Assembly (NCBI RefSeq): GCF_001280595.1
Contig: NZ_LITU01000081.1
Coordinates: forward strand, 304,461-368,460
Length of the DNA: 64,000 nt
Direction: 5' to 3'
DNA from: Paenibacillus xylanivorans
Lineage (GTDB): Bacteria; Bacillota; Bacilli; Paenibacillales; Paenibacillaceae
Each line of letters opens with the position of its first letter. Within the stretch, counting starts at the first letter, position 1. A program made the translations under genes and the position numbers. Shown in pieces: positions 28,334 to 36,966 of this stretch. Under the pieces are notes generated by a model that saw only the letters and a program-made list of their open reading frames with translations, ran no database searches and was not told where the DNA came from.

Positions 28334-31300
28334 ATGAAAGCAACATATGCAGATATCAACTGGCTGGGCGATGTGAGCGTATTTGAAGTAAATCGCCTGA
28401 ACGCTTACTCGGATCATCGCTATTACCGTACTATGGAAGAAGCGAAAGCATCTGATGCAATGACTATGCGATACGACCTTAACGGAACGTGGAAATTTAA
28501 TTATGCGATCCGTCCGGATTGCCGCCCTGAAGCTTTTTACAAGCAGGACTTCTCCAGTGACGGTTGGGATGATATTGAAGTGCCGGGGCATATTCAGCTC
28601 CAAGGGTACGGTCAGATCCAATACGTAAATACTCAATACCCTTGGGATGGGTTAAACGATCTGCGTCCACCTGCATTACCACAGGACCAAAACCCGGTAG
28701 GCAGTTATATTCGAACATTCCATTTACCAACAGGCTGGCAGAACAATCCGGTATATATTTCGTTTCAGGGTGTGGAATCTGCATTCTATGTATGGCTTAA
28801 CGGACAATTTGTCGGATATGGGGAAGACAGCTTTACGCCATCCGATTTTGATCTGACACCATTCCTTCAGGACGGAGAGAATAAACTGGCTGTGGAAGTG
28901 TATCAACGCAGCACAGGCAGCTGGCTGGAAGATCAGGATTTCTGGCGGTTCTCCGGCATTTTCAGAGATGTGTATCTGTATACTGTACCGGCTGTGCATA
29001 TTCGCGATGTGCGGGTTGTAACGAATCTGGACAAGTCTTATACCAATGGTACGTTAAACGTTGATCTCAAGCTTGAAGGGAAAGCTGCTGCCGGAGCAAA
29101 GGTGGAGGCTGAACTACGGGATGCTGAAGGCAACACGGTGAAAACGTTTGGTGGTATTGAAGTTACTAATGGTCTAGCGAGTCTTCGTGAGGCGATTGGC
29201 AAAGTAAACCTGTGGAGTGCGGAGATTCCTTACCTGTATCGTGTGTACATTCATGTGTATGATGCAGCAGGCGAGCTGTTGGAGGTTGTACCTCAGGCCG
29301 TTGGCTTCCGTACATTTGAAATGATTGATAAAGTGATGCACATCAACGGTAAACGTATTGTTTTTAAAGGGGTAAACCGTCACGAATTCAATCCGCGTCG
29401 TGGGCGCGCTGTAACCAAGGAAGACATGCTGTGGGATGTTCGTACAATCAAACAAAACAATATGAACGCTGTTCGTACATCTCACTATCCAAACCAAAGC
29501 CTGTGGTATGAACTGTGTGATGAATATGGATTGTATGTGATTGATGAAATGAACTTGGAGACACATGGATCGTGGCAGAAGCTGGGTGCAGTTGAGCCGT
29601 CATGGGTTATTCCTGGCGATAAACCGGAATGGCACGACATTGTCATGGACCGAGCAGTGTCGATGGTAGAACGGGATAAAAACCATCCGTCCATCCTCAT
29701 CTGGTCTTGTGGTAACGAATCTCATGGTGGTGAAGTCATCTATAAAGTGTCTCAATACTTTAAAACAGCAGATCCAACCCGTCTCGTTCATTATGAAGGG
29801 GTTTTCCACGACCGTCGCTTCAACGAAACGAGTGACATGGAGTCCCGCATGTATGCCAAACCGGCGGACATTGAGGAATTCCTTAACGCTAATCCGGAAA
29901 AACCTTATATCAGCTGTGAATACATGCATGCTATGGGTAACTCTATTGGCGGTATGCATAAGTATACGGAACTGGAAGATAAATATCCGATGTACCAAGG
30001 CGGCTTCATTTGGGATTACATCGATCAGGCTATCTACAAAAAAGATCGTTACGGCAAAGAGTTCCTTGCTTATGGCGGTGATTTCGGTGATCGTCCTTCG
30101 GACTATTCGTTCTGTGGCGACGGCATTGTGCACGCAGATCGCAAAGTGTCTGCTAAGATGCAGGAAGTCAAATTCCTGTACCAAAACATCAAGTTGTTCC
30201 CGGATCGGGAAGGTGTGAAAATCGTTAACGGTAATTTGTTTGCGGACACGTCTGAATTCGAACTCGTATACAGTCTGAATTGTGAAGGTCACGAAGTGCT
30301 GCGTGGAACGCTGGAGGTAAACGTGGGCCCACAAAGTGAGACGATTGTGAAGCTTCCACTTGATGTGGAATCTCTTGCTGGTGGGGAATATGCGGTGGAT
30401 ACCGCGTTGGTATTAAAAGCATCAACATTGTGGGCAGAAAAAGGCGAGGAAGTTGCCTTTGGACAGTTTATATTCACTCAGGGCAAGTCGGATTCCCAAT
30501 CAAACGATACTGTGGCGTCAGATCTGAATCTGACAAATGAAATTCAGGTCGTTGAAGGGGACGTTAATATCGGGGTAAGGGTAGGCCAAACCCATGTCCT
30601 GTTCTCCAAGGCTTTCGGAACATTGGTATCCCTTAAGCTGTCAGGCCGCGAGACGATTGCACAGCCTCCGATGCCGTTGTTCTGGCGTGCGACCACCGAT
30701 AATGATAAGGGTACAGTCATGGGCTTCGAGCTTGGGGCTTGGTATGCTGCAAGTCTGCTGCCTAGATGTGTGAACTGGAAAGCGGAACAGAACCCGGATC
30801 AATATCGGATCGAATTCACGTACAAACTTAATATTTCGGCAGATGTACAGGTGAAAGTGGCTTATACCGTGCGAGCAGATGGTAGTGTGCATGTGCATAA
30901 TACGTATAAAGGAACGGCAGGTCTGCCAGATCTTCCGATTCATGCTCTTTCCTTCAAGACTTCGCCGGACTATGAAAACGTGGAGTGGCTGGCGATGGGA
31001 CCGGAAGAAAACTATGCGGACCGTGCATTTGGCGCTCGTCTGGGTATCCATGATAGCAAGGTAGCTGATACCGTTGCTCCATATCTTGTACCACAGGAGT
31101 CGGGCAACCGCACGGGTGTACGTTGGGCCAAATTGACCGACAACGCGGGACGTGGCTTCAAAATCGAATCTTCTGCAGCTCCAGTCGAGCTGAATGTATC
31201 TCCATATACCGCATTTGAGTTGGAGAATGCACAACATGCGTATGAGCTGCCTCCAGTGCATTATACGGTTGTAACGGTAGCTGGCAAACAAATGGGCGTA

Positions 31301-31396
31301 GGGGGCGACGATAGCTGGGGTGCACCGGTTCATCCGGAATACCGCATCGCCTCTGACGGCGAACTGCAATTTGAATTTGTCATTCGTGCGCTGTAA
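28334..31396 (+). CDS. lacZ: Glycoside hydrolase family 2 beta-galactosidase
   Basis: The 1020-residue protein matches the usual LacZ length (about 1020-1040). Domains in order are the sugar-binding jelly roll, an Ig-like domain, the TIM barrel, a second Ig-like domain and the large C-terminal beta-sandwich (Bgal small chain). The acid/base is Glu462 in WSCGNESHGG and the nucleophile is Glu529 in ISCEYMHAMGN; KGVNRHEFNPRRGR is the conserved sugar-site loop. No signal peptide is present, so it cuts imported galactosides. AAGAGGGAGAGAG supports ATG 28334. Placed right after the ABC transporter, it probably processes the imported oligosaccharide. Confidence 0.95.
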   Translation: MKATYADINWLGDVSVFEVNRLNAYSDHRYYRTMEEAKASDAMTMRYDLNGTWKFNYAIRPDCRPEAFYKQDFSSDGWDDIEVPGHIQLQGYGQIQYVNTQYPWDGLNDLRPPALPQDQNPVGSYIRTFHLPTGWQNNPVYISFQGVESAFYVWLNGQFVGYGEDSFTPSDFDLTPFLQDGENKLAVEVYQRSTGSWLEDQDFWRFSGIFRDVYLYTVPAVHIRDVRVVTNLDKSYTNGTLNVDLKLEGKAAAGAKVEAELRDAEGNTVKTFGGIEVTNGLASLREAIGKVNLWSAEIPYLYRVYIHVYDAAGELLEVVPQAVGFRTFEMIDKVMHINGKRIVFKGVNRHEFNPRRGRAVTKEDMLWDVRTIKQNNMNAVRTSHYPNQSLWYELCDEYGLYVIDEMNLETHGSWQKLGAVEPSWVIPGDKPEWHDIVMDRAVSMVERDKNHPSILIWSCGNESHGGEVIYKVSQYFKTADPTRLVHYEGVFHDRRFNETSDMESRMYAKPADIEEFLNANPEKPYISCEYMHAMGNSIGGMHKYTELEDKYPMYQGGFIWDYIDQAIYKKDRYGKEFLAYGGDFGDRPSDYSFCGDGIVHADRKVSAKMQEVKFLYQNIKLFPDREGVKIVNGNLFADTSEFELVYSLNCEGHEVLRGTLEVNVGPQSETIVKLPLDVESLAGGEYAVDTALVLKASTLWAEKGEEVAFGQFIFTQGKSDSQSNDTVASDLNLTNEIQVVEGDVNIGVRVGQTHVLFSKAFGTLVSLKLSGRETIAQPPMPLFWRATTDNDKGTVMGFELGAWYAASLLPRCVNWKAEQNPDQYRIEFTYKLNISADVQVKVAYTVRADGSVHVHNTYKGTAGLPDLPIHALSFKTSPDYENVEWLAMGPEENYADRAFGARLGIHDSKVADTVAPYLVPQESGNRTGVRWAKLTDNAGRGFKIESSAAPVELNVSPYTAFELENAQHAYELPPVHYTVVTVAGKQMGVGGDDSWGAPVHPEYRIASDGELQFEFVIRAL

Positions 31397-31425
31397 TAGC
31401 GCTGTATAAAATGTAGCTAAAGGAC

Positions 31426-31458
31426 AGAGGTCTCCGCAAGTTGGGGCCTCTTTTTTTG
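31426..31458 (+). terminator. Terminator after lacZ
   Basis: AGAGGTCTCC pairs with GGGGCCTCT and is followed by a run of seven T's. Confidence 0.8.
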
Positions 31459-31536
31459 TGATCTGAGGATGGTCTCTGAAACCGCTACCGCATCTACCTC
31501 GTACAGTACTGAACATGGGTAAAGGAGGGGCTTATT

Positions 31537-31842
31537 TTGAGTAGAAAAGCAAAGACGGGTGTATGGGTAACGCTGCTTGTCATATTAGGCATTATTGTGG
31601 GGTGTTTCATCTGGTATTTCAACACGGCTTCAGGTGAACGTGCGTTAAAAACGATGAGATCCAATAACTCCGGCGGTCTGGAACGCGTGGTTAAAGTGTA
31701 CAGTGACTCGGGAGAATTGATCCATACGTATGAAGGTAAGATTGATTTGCAGGATACAGAGTATGGGAATAAAGTACTTTTTGATCTGGATGGCAAACGG
31801 ATTGTGATCTATAACGCGACCGTTATAAGTGAAGAGAAGTAA
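31537..31842 (+). CDS. Small membrane-anchored protein, DUF5052/YxeA-like
   Basis: The 101-residue protein has an N-terminal membrane helix (residues about 9-28, WVTLLVILGIIVGCFIWYF) followed by an outside domain with GERALKTMRSNNSGGLERVV, KVYSDSGELIHTYEGKIDL and LDGKRIVIYNATV. This resembles the short DUF5052-type lipoproteins (inference from memory). AAAGGAGGGG lies 6 bases before TTG 31537. It may be the first gene of a unit with the two following small genes. The function is unknown. Confidence 0.65.
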   Translation: MSRKAKTGVWVTLLVILGIIVGCFIWYFNTASGERALKTMRSNNSGGLERVVKVYSDSGELIHTYEGKIDLQDTEYGNKVLFDLDGKRIVIYNATVISEEK

Positions 31843-31939
31843 ATGGGGGGCGGTGTGGAGAGTTCAGGCAGGATCATTCCGATGACACTCTTTCGCTCAT
31901 ATGGTAAAATTAAGGGGATTAGGTTGAGAGGTGAGAGGC

Positions 31940-32245
31940 ATGTTCTTGGAGATGTTGTTGGTGCTGATTGCCATACTGGGAATGGGCGCGTTTTATTGCT
32001 TAATCGCTTATTTCCTGATTCGTCTCATTTCCAGAAAAGCATTCAAGCGCACGTTAACCAAGTATGAAGCAATTGAAATAATGGTATGGGCAGCTATGGT
32101 GTTTTTCGCTATCGTGATGATTAAGAATCAGTCATGGAATATCTTTTTGCCTATAGTTCTCCTTATGATTACAATGAATAACTTGCGCCGTTCAAATCGG
32201 AAATACAGAGAGATGAGCAAAGAGATGAACAAAGAGGGGCTTTAA
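31940..32245 (+). CDS. Small membrane protein of unknown function
   Basis: The 101-residue protein has three hydrophobic segments (LLVLIAILGMGAFYCLIAYFLI; AIEIMVWAAMVFFAIVMI; IFLPIVLLMITM) and a charged C-terminal tail (RRSNRKYREMSKEMNKE) likely inside the cell. GAGAGGTGAG precedes ATG 31940; a GTG at 31931 is an alternative. I recognise no family. It is one base from the next gene, so the two are co-translated. Confidence 0.6.
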   Translation: MFLEMLLVLIAILGMGAFYCLIAYFLIRLISRKAFKRTLTKYEAIEIMVWAAMVFFAIVMIKNQSWNIFLPIVLLMITMNNLRRSNRKYREMSKEMNKEGL

Positions 32246-32246
32246 C

Positions 32247-32672
32247 ATGATACTGGTCAAATCTACTGATACCTCAGGATTAACGAAGGTTGCGGCACTT
32301 TCGGATGAATTACAGCCTGTGTTTGACAAAGCAGAAGGTAAATATCAAGCGTGTGACATTGAGCTGTTCTTTGTTTTTAGATGTCTGCCTGAAGAATATG
32401 AGAGAAAATCGACGGTCAGGTATGCAAAGAAGGACCATACGATTTACTTTGATATGACGGTCAGTGAGGATCAGTATAAAACGTTCAGCAAAAGCAGGCA
32501 GCGATATGAGCTGAGTCATTATTTCTATGCTTTTCTGAACGACAAGCTGAAGAAATATAAGATCGAACACTTGAATCGTACAGACTTTATGAATGACATG
32601 GAAGAATGGCTTAAAGATATTGGATGGCTGGAATTCGAATGGGAAGCCAGTATGGATGAATATGGAGAGTAG
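32247..32672 (+). CDS. Cytosolic protein of unknown function
   Basis: A 141-residue soluble, acidic protein with no signal peptide or membrane segment. Notable segments are YQACDIELFFVFRCLPEEYERK, a basic strand AKKDHTIYFDMTV and an aromatic C-terminus (WLKDIGWLEFEWEAS). Its start follows the previous stop by one base, with GAGGGGC upstream. The size and shape would fit an immunity-type or small regulatory protein, but there is no toxin gene nearby and I do not assign a function. Confidence 0.6.
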   Translation: MILVKSTDTSGLTKVAALSDELQPVFDKAEGKYQACDIELFFVFRCLPEEYERKSTVRYAKKDHTIYFDMTVSEDQYKTFSKSRQRYELSHYFYAFLNDKLKKYKIEHLNRTDFMNDMEEWLKDIGWLEFEWEASMDEYGE

Positions 32673-32734
32673 TGTTACACAAGGCAGCAGTTTTGTGATT
32701 GGTGGTGCAGTCTGATACATAATATGGGATAACA

Positions 32735-32768
32735 AAAAGAAGCCCTCTTTCGAGAGCTTCTTTTTCAT
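32735..32768. terminator. Terminator after the small-gene cluster
   Basis: A symmetric hairpin AAAAAGAAGCCCTC/GAGAGCTTCTTTTT that works on either strand. Confidence 0.85.
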
Positions 32769-32939
32769 GGGAGAGGAGAAACCGGACGAAGAGCTTATGG
32801 GGAAACGTAAGTCTTCTCCGCGGTTGTCTACGACACTTGTGATGTCGATAATTACAGGATGGCCTGGAAGTTTCCTTTTTATACATATCCGTCAACAATT
32901 GCGTCAACAATTTTCTTGAGCGAAAGCAGACGCACTATT

Positions 32940-32968
32940 TTTCAAACTGAACCCGATTGTGGTACGAT
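32940..32968 (+). promoter_or_regulatory. Probable rsmD-coaD promoter
   Basis: TTTCAA (32940-32945), a 17-base spacer and TACGAT (32963-32968) lie 44 bases before the rsmD start. Confidence 0.5.
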
Positions 32969-33012
32969 AGCTTTATCAATAAACTTACATAGAGAGAAAA
33001 GGTGACTCATCA

Positions 33013-33624
33013 GTGAGAGTGGTATCTGGGAGTGCGAAAGGCAGACCGCTGAAGGCTGTTCCTGGCACAGGAACGCGGCCGACCACCGACAAGGTGAAGG
33101 AAGCGTTGTTTAGTATGATTGGCCCTTATTTTGAGGGCGGTACAGCATTGGATCTGTTTGCAGGCAGTGGTGGTCTCGGTATCGAGGCACTGAGCCGCGG
33201 CATGGACAAGGCTGTTTTTGTTGACTTGGAATCGAAGAGCATTGAAGTGATCCGTGCCAATCTGAAGGCAACCAAGCTGGAAGATCAGGCGGCCATATAT
33301 CGTAACGATGCCGGTCGTGCATTGAAGGCGCTCGCCAAGCGAAGCACACAATTTGATCTGGTTTTTCTTGATCCGCCCTACCGTATGAAAAATGGGGATG
33401 AGTTAATGCTTACGATGCACGAACTGGAGCTTCTTGAACCGGAAGCGACCATCGTGCTTGAATATGAATCCAAATATAGTTACCCTGAGCAATTCGGCCC
33501 GTTTGAACAAACGCGCAAGGCATTGTATGGGGAGACAGCTGTATCCATCTATCATTATGCACCTGTTGCAACAACAGAAGATGGAGAACCTAGCACAGCG
33601 GAAGAGGAGGCTCCTCATGAGTGA
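33013..33624 (+). CDS. rsmD: 16S rRNA (guanine(966)-N(2))-methyltransferase
   Basis: RsmD methylates G966 of 16S rRNA in the small subunit. The 203-residue protein shows RVVSGSAKGRPL, the SAM-binding LDLFAGSGGLGIEALSRG and the catalytic LDPPY motif (D/NPPY). GTG 33013 has AAGGTGA 7 bases upstream. The acidic C-terminal tail (TTEDGEPSTAEEEAPHE) is longer than in Bacillus. It overlaps coaD by 8 bases, the same pairing as ylbH-coaD (ylbI) in Bacillus subtilis. Confidence 0.95.
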   Translation: MRVVSGSAKGRPLKAVPGTGTRPTTDKVKEALFSMIGPYFEGGTALDLFAGSGGLGIEALSRGMDKAVFVDLESKSIEVIRANLKATKLEDQAAIYRNDAGRALKALAKRSTQFDLVFLDPPYRMKNGDELMLTMHELELLEPEATIVLEYESKYSYPEQFGPFEQTRKALYGETAVSIYHYAPVATTEDGEPSTAEEEAPHE

Positions 33625-34132
33625 AATGATACATCGTCAGGAACGAATTGCCGTATATCCAGGGAGTTTTGATCCCGTAACTATGGGCCATCTGGACATT
33701 ATCGCCCGGGCATCGAAGCAGTTCGATCGCGTCATCGTGGCTGTATTGAATAATATGAGCAAGAATCCATTGTTTACGGTGGAAGAACGCAAGAGTCTCA
33801 TTACGGAAGTCACGAGTCATCTGCCTAATGTGGAAGTGGACAGCTTCCGTGATCTGACGGCAAATTATGTACGGCAAAAAGATGCTCAGGTCATTGTCCG
33901 CGGTATTCGCTCGGTGACGGATTTTGAATATGAGCTGCAGTTGGCTTCCACCAACAGCAAGCTGAACCCGGATGCGGAAACCATTTTTATGATGACCAAT
34001 CCGAAATATTCTTATCTGAGCTCCAGCATCGTCAAGGAAATTGCCCACTACCACGGAGATGTCACTGATCTGGTCTCACCTGAAGTGGAAGCTGCGCTTC
34101 GTCAGAAGATTAGCGAGAAAACCGGCGGTTAA
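33617..34132 (+). CDS. coaD: Phosphopantetheine adenylyltransferase
   Basis: CoaD makes dephospho-CoA from phosphopantetheine and ATP, the fourth step of CoA synthesis. The 171-residue protein has the nucleotidyltransferase TMGH motif (residues 22-25, after YPGSFDP), the VRGIRSVTDFEYE block and the C-terminal YLSSSIVKEIA, equal to the ISSTxxR-type motif. ATG 33617 follows GAAGAGGAGG by 6 bases. Its last 23 bases overlap the end of the convergent ylbJ gene. Confidence 0.96.
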   Translation: MSEMIHRQERIAVYPGSFDPVTMGHLDIIARASKQFDRVIVAVLNNMSKNPLFTVEERKSLITEVTSHLPNVEVDSFRDLTANYVRQKDAQVIVRGIRSVTDFEYELQLASTNSKLNPDAETIFMMTNPKYSYLSSSIVKEIAHYHGDVTDLVSPEVEAALRQKISEKTGG

Positions 34133-35426
34133 ACCAGAAGGTCAGCCCGGACAGGCTGATCATGATGGTGAGCAGCAGTGCCAGACCGATACAGGCAGCA
34201 GGAAAGCCGCTCCATACGGCCTCGATGATGTCTGCGGTGTTCATGCCAACCAGGGATTGCTTGGTTAGGAATGGTGCTAAACTATTGCCTGAAGTGGTCT
34301 GGAAAGTGGCCCAGACCTCGGAACTGTAACGCCTGAATGGCAGCCACAGCAGCAAACTAATGAGAAATGCACCCAATGCATGAAGCAGGCGGATTCCGGC
34401 AAAATACAACATGGACGTTGTGGCAAGTCCGGCAGCTTTCAGCACGGCGGAGACTTGCAAATGGGAGCACAGACCTCCCCAGCCAAGAACGGCTGCCAGC
34501 AAGGACATTAGGAGAACAGGTGTCAATGGGCTCTGACTCAGGTGATAGGTTCCCAGATGAAGCTCCAGCAGTGAAGGCCAAAAAGCAACTGAAGTACCGG
34601 GGGTGATATAGAGAGTGAGCAGCCGAACAAACACGGCAAACACAATCATATATCCTCCGGTCATCATTAAGGTTTGTACAGCTTGGGAGACCGTGTCACC
34701 AAGCAATTTGCCGAACCCGCGCCCGTCACGTTCCTGGGCATCGCGTGCTGCAAGCATCATTTGGGACCACAGACTACGCTTTTTAAGTGAGGCAGCGTGG
34801 CTCGCAGCTGTGAGTTTTTTGGGATCGGACGCAACCTTATTGCTTTGCAAATCAGCGGATGAAATGGCGATACGTGTACTTTTGGATTTCACAGGCAGGA
34901 GACGTACTCCGATCATGGTAGCGATCCAGCCACTAACCCAGTGAACGATCAGAAGGAAATATCCAGCCGCAGGCTGGTGGAGAAAAGCTGCACCAATGAC
35001 AAGTATAATCATCAGTGGATTGGCGAAATGAGCTGCTGCTGCCACAATACCCGCCTGTTTGGCGGTAATTTGTTGATCCTGCGCTAATCGAGATACGGTA
35101 TCCGCTCCTGCTGGAAAACCGCCGCACATGCCGACAGCAATAGCCAGTCCGGCCTTGCCGGGCAGACGGAACCAACGTTGCATCAAGGGTCCTAGCAAGA
35201 CGCCAAGCGCGTGGGTGAAGCCGAATGCAGTTAGCATTTGGGATAACATCAGGAATGGAAGCATGGCAGGAAAGATGATTTTCCACCAAATATCCAAACC
35301 TTGAATAGAGGCATCAAATGCATCTTTCGGAGATACAACTACTGCAACTACCAGTAATAAAGCGCCGGTACTCAGAAGTACCGTTCGTAACGGTCCAGAG
35401 CCCGTAACTTCGCTCTGCATTGTCAT
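34110..35426 (-). CDS. ylbJ: Sporulation integral membrane protein YlbJ
   Basis: A 438-residue polytopic membrane protein with Gly-rich helices of the nucleoside-recognition type (GMCGGFPAGADTVSRLAQD; VLGWGGLCSHLQVSAVL). In Bacillus subtilis YlbJ is made under SigE in the mother cell and is needed for proper spore coat and cortex. The location between coaD and ylbL is the conserved one. ATG 35426 (alternative ATG 35420) follows AGGTGA. Its end overlaps coaD by 23 bases with no terminator between them. Confidence 0.9.
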   Translation of the reverse strand: MTMQSEVTGSGPLRTVLLSTGALLLVVAVVVSPKDAFDASIQGLDIWWKIIFPAMLPFLMLSQMLTAFGFTHALGVLLGPLMQRWFRLPGKAGLAIAVGMCGGFPAGADTVSRLAQDQQITAKQAGIVAAAAHFANPLMIILVIGAAFLHQPAAGYFLLIVHWVSGWIATMIGVRLLPVKSKSTRIAISSADLQSNKVASDPKKLTAASHAASLKKRSLWSQMMLAARDAQERDGRGFGKLLGDTVSQAVQTLMMTGGYMIVFAVFVRLLTLYITPGTSVAFWPSLLELHLGTYHLSQSPLTPVLLMSLLAAVLGWGGLCSHLQVSAVLKAAGLATTSMLYFAGIRLLHALGAFLISLLLWLPFRRYSSEVWATFQTTSGNSLAPFLTKQSLVGMNTADIIEAVWSGFPAACIGLALLLTIMISLSGLTFWFNRRFSR

Positions 35427-35480
35427 TGTTTCACCTCATATGAATAGTGCCGCATACACTCGGCCTGGATTAGTTGTGGA

Positions 35481-35549
35481 CGGCCGAATGACGTCCGTGG
35501 ACGCTTCGGCCTTGACCGGATAGGCTACTGTAAAAAGCGGCCTATCCGG
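35481..35549. repeat. Two consecutive stem-loops in the ylbJ-ylbL intergenic region
   Basis: The first (35481-35511) pairs CGGCCGAA with TTCGGCC and inside it CGTCC with GGACG. The second pairs CCGGATAGGC (35516-35525) perfectly with GCCTATCCGG (35540-35549). Neither has a U tract on either strand. Confidence 0.7.
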
Positions 35550-35630
35550 CCTGTACCATTGTATGCAAAAGCATGAGAGTGTTAGACTTATAATTATTGA
35601 AAAGATACGCAAAGAACGGGGGCTCATGCA

Positions 35631-36671
35631 ATGAATCGGATTCGGAAATCTGGCGGATTCAGAGCTTCGATCTTTGTGATCGTGGTTGCTCTAGTCGTCT
35701 ATGTTGCGGTATATATGCCAACGCCATATATCATTTATATGCCTGGTAGTGCCGACGAGGTAAAACCCATGGTTACCGTGAAAGAGGGGGATAAGGAAGA
35801 ACGTGGTGTGTTTATGATGACGACAGTGTCGGCAACATATGCCAATGTGTTTTTGCTAGGAACCTCCTTGTTTAATCAAAATGCACAAGTCGATAAAAAA
35901 GAAGATCGGCTGCGCGGCAAAAGCGAAGCGGAATATTCTGCCGAACAGGTCTGGTTCATGAGTGATTCGCAATCCTCGGCAATGGAGGCGGCTTATGAGC
36001 AGGCGGGAGTGAAATACTCCATCGTTCCTGATCATATTTTTGTATTTGGGCTGTCCGAAGATCCCAAACCTAAGGGAGATATTGAGCCCGGAGATATTAT
36101 TTTGGGTGTAGACGGAACGGCAACCCCGGACAATACGGTGCTGTCTGAGCGGTTAAAGAACAAAAAGGTCGGAGATACAGTTGAGATGCAATTGGAGCGA
36201 GGCGGAGAGACCATCAGCCGCGACGTTCAACTGATTGAAGTGAAAGACAGCAAAACGGGTGAAACTCGTCCGGCATTGGGTGTCATGATCGGAGCGGTTC
36301 AAAAGGTCAAAGCAGAAGATCCGGATAAACAGATATCTTTCACGGATACTCAGGTAGGTGGCCCATCTGCCGGACTGATGTTCACCCTGGAGATTTACAA
36401 TCAGTTGACCCCTGGAGATTTGACGAAAGGTCACCGGATTGCTGGCACGGGCACCATTAACAAAGAGGGTGTGGTTGGCGCAATTGGTGGCGTTGTACAC
36501 AAAATTGTTGCGGCGGACCGGAAAGAAGCAGAATTTTTCTTTGTGCCGAAGGACAATTATAAGGAAGCTGAAGCCAAGGCTGAACAGATTGGTACCAAAA
36601 TGAAACTCGTACCTGTTAGCACGGTGGATGACGCACTGGCTTATCTGAAAACCTTGTCCGTTAAATCATAA
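35631..36671 (+). CDS. ylbL: PDZ domain and Lon-type membrane protease (SepM/YlbL family)
   Basis: The 346-residue protein has an N-terminal membrane anchor (residues 13-29), a PDZ domain (about 125-205, IEPGDIILGVDGTATPDN) and a Lon S16 protease domain with catalytic Ser246 in QVGGPSAGLMF and Lys291 in HKIVAADRKEA. YlbL-type proteases act outside the membrane and, in streptococci (SepM), trim signalling peptides; in Bacillus YlbL helps turn over damage-induced division inhibitors. ATG 35631 is preceded by GGGGGC. A perfect TATAAT at 35589-35594 is its likely -10. It has its own terminator. Confidence 0.92.
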   Translation: MNRIRKSGGFRASIFVIVVALVVYVAVYMPTPYIIYMPGSADEVKPMVTVKEGDKEERGVFMMTTVSATYANVFLLGTSLFNQNAQVDKKEDRLRGKSEAEYSAEQVWFMSDSQSSAMEAAYEQAGVKYSIVPDHIFVFGLSEDPKPKGDIEPGDIILGVDGTATPDNTVLSERLKNKKVGDTVEMQLERGGETISRDVQLIEVKDSKTGETRPALGVMIGAVQKVKAEDPDKQISFTDTQVGGPSAGLMFTLEIYNQLTPGDLTKGHRIAGTGTINKEGVVGAIGGVVHKIVAADRKEAEFFFVPKDNYKEAEAKAEQIGTKMKLVPVSTVDDALAYLKTLSVKS

Positions 36672-36721
36672 AAGGATCATTATTTGTGGACAGGATGGCT
36701 GAAAGAATACTAGAATAATGT

Positions 36722-36775
36722 AAAAATCCCCTATTGCAACGATGCCGAATCGGTGTGCAATAGGGGATTTTTGGT
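36722..36775. terminator. Terminator between ylbL and tmcAL
   Basis: A perfect 17-bp stem (36722-36738 with 36756-36772) ends in A and T runs, so it can serve both the plus-strand ylbL and the minus-strand tmcAL. Confidence 0.9.
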
Positions 36776-36966
36776 TGAGTAATCGATATCAAATAACGCA
36801 TCCTCAACAGAGTGTTATCACTTATTGTATTGGTACAACGGAATTGCATTAATTCAGTTACAAGTGTTGGCACCTGACGAAAAATTGTGAGTCGATCCAA
36901 TTGAACAAAGTGGAGGGCTTCGAAATGGTTATGTTCATTAAGCTATGGATATGACTGAATGTAGAG

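Larger units (their letters stand above)
32673..33012 (+). other. Intergenic region before rsmD
   Basis: It contains the terminator above, a two-copy direct repeat of GTCAACAATT near 32891-32912, and the rsmD promoter. No gene is seen. Confidence 0.55.

Noticed and set aside
32891..32912. Two copies of GTCAACAATT as a phage or repeat element
   Set aside because: Only two copies with a 2-base gap; no other signs of a mobile element.
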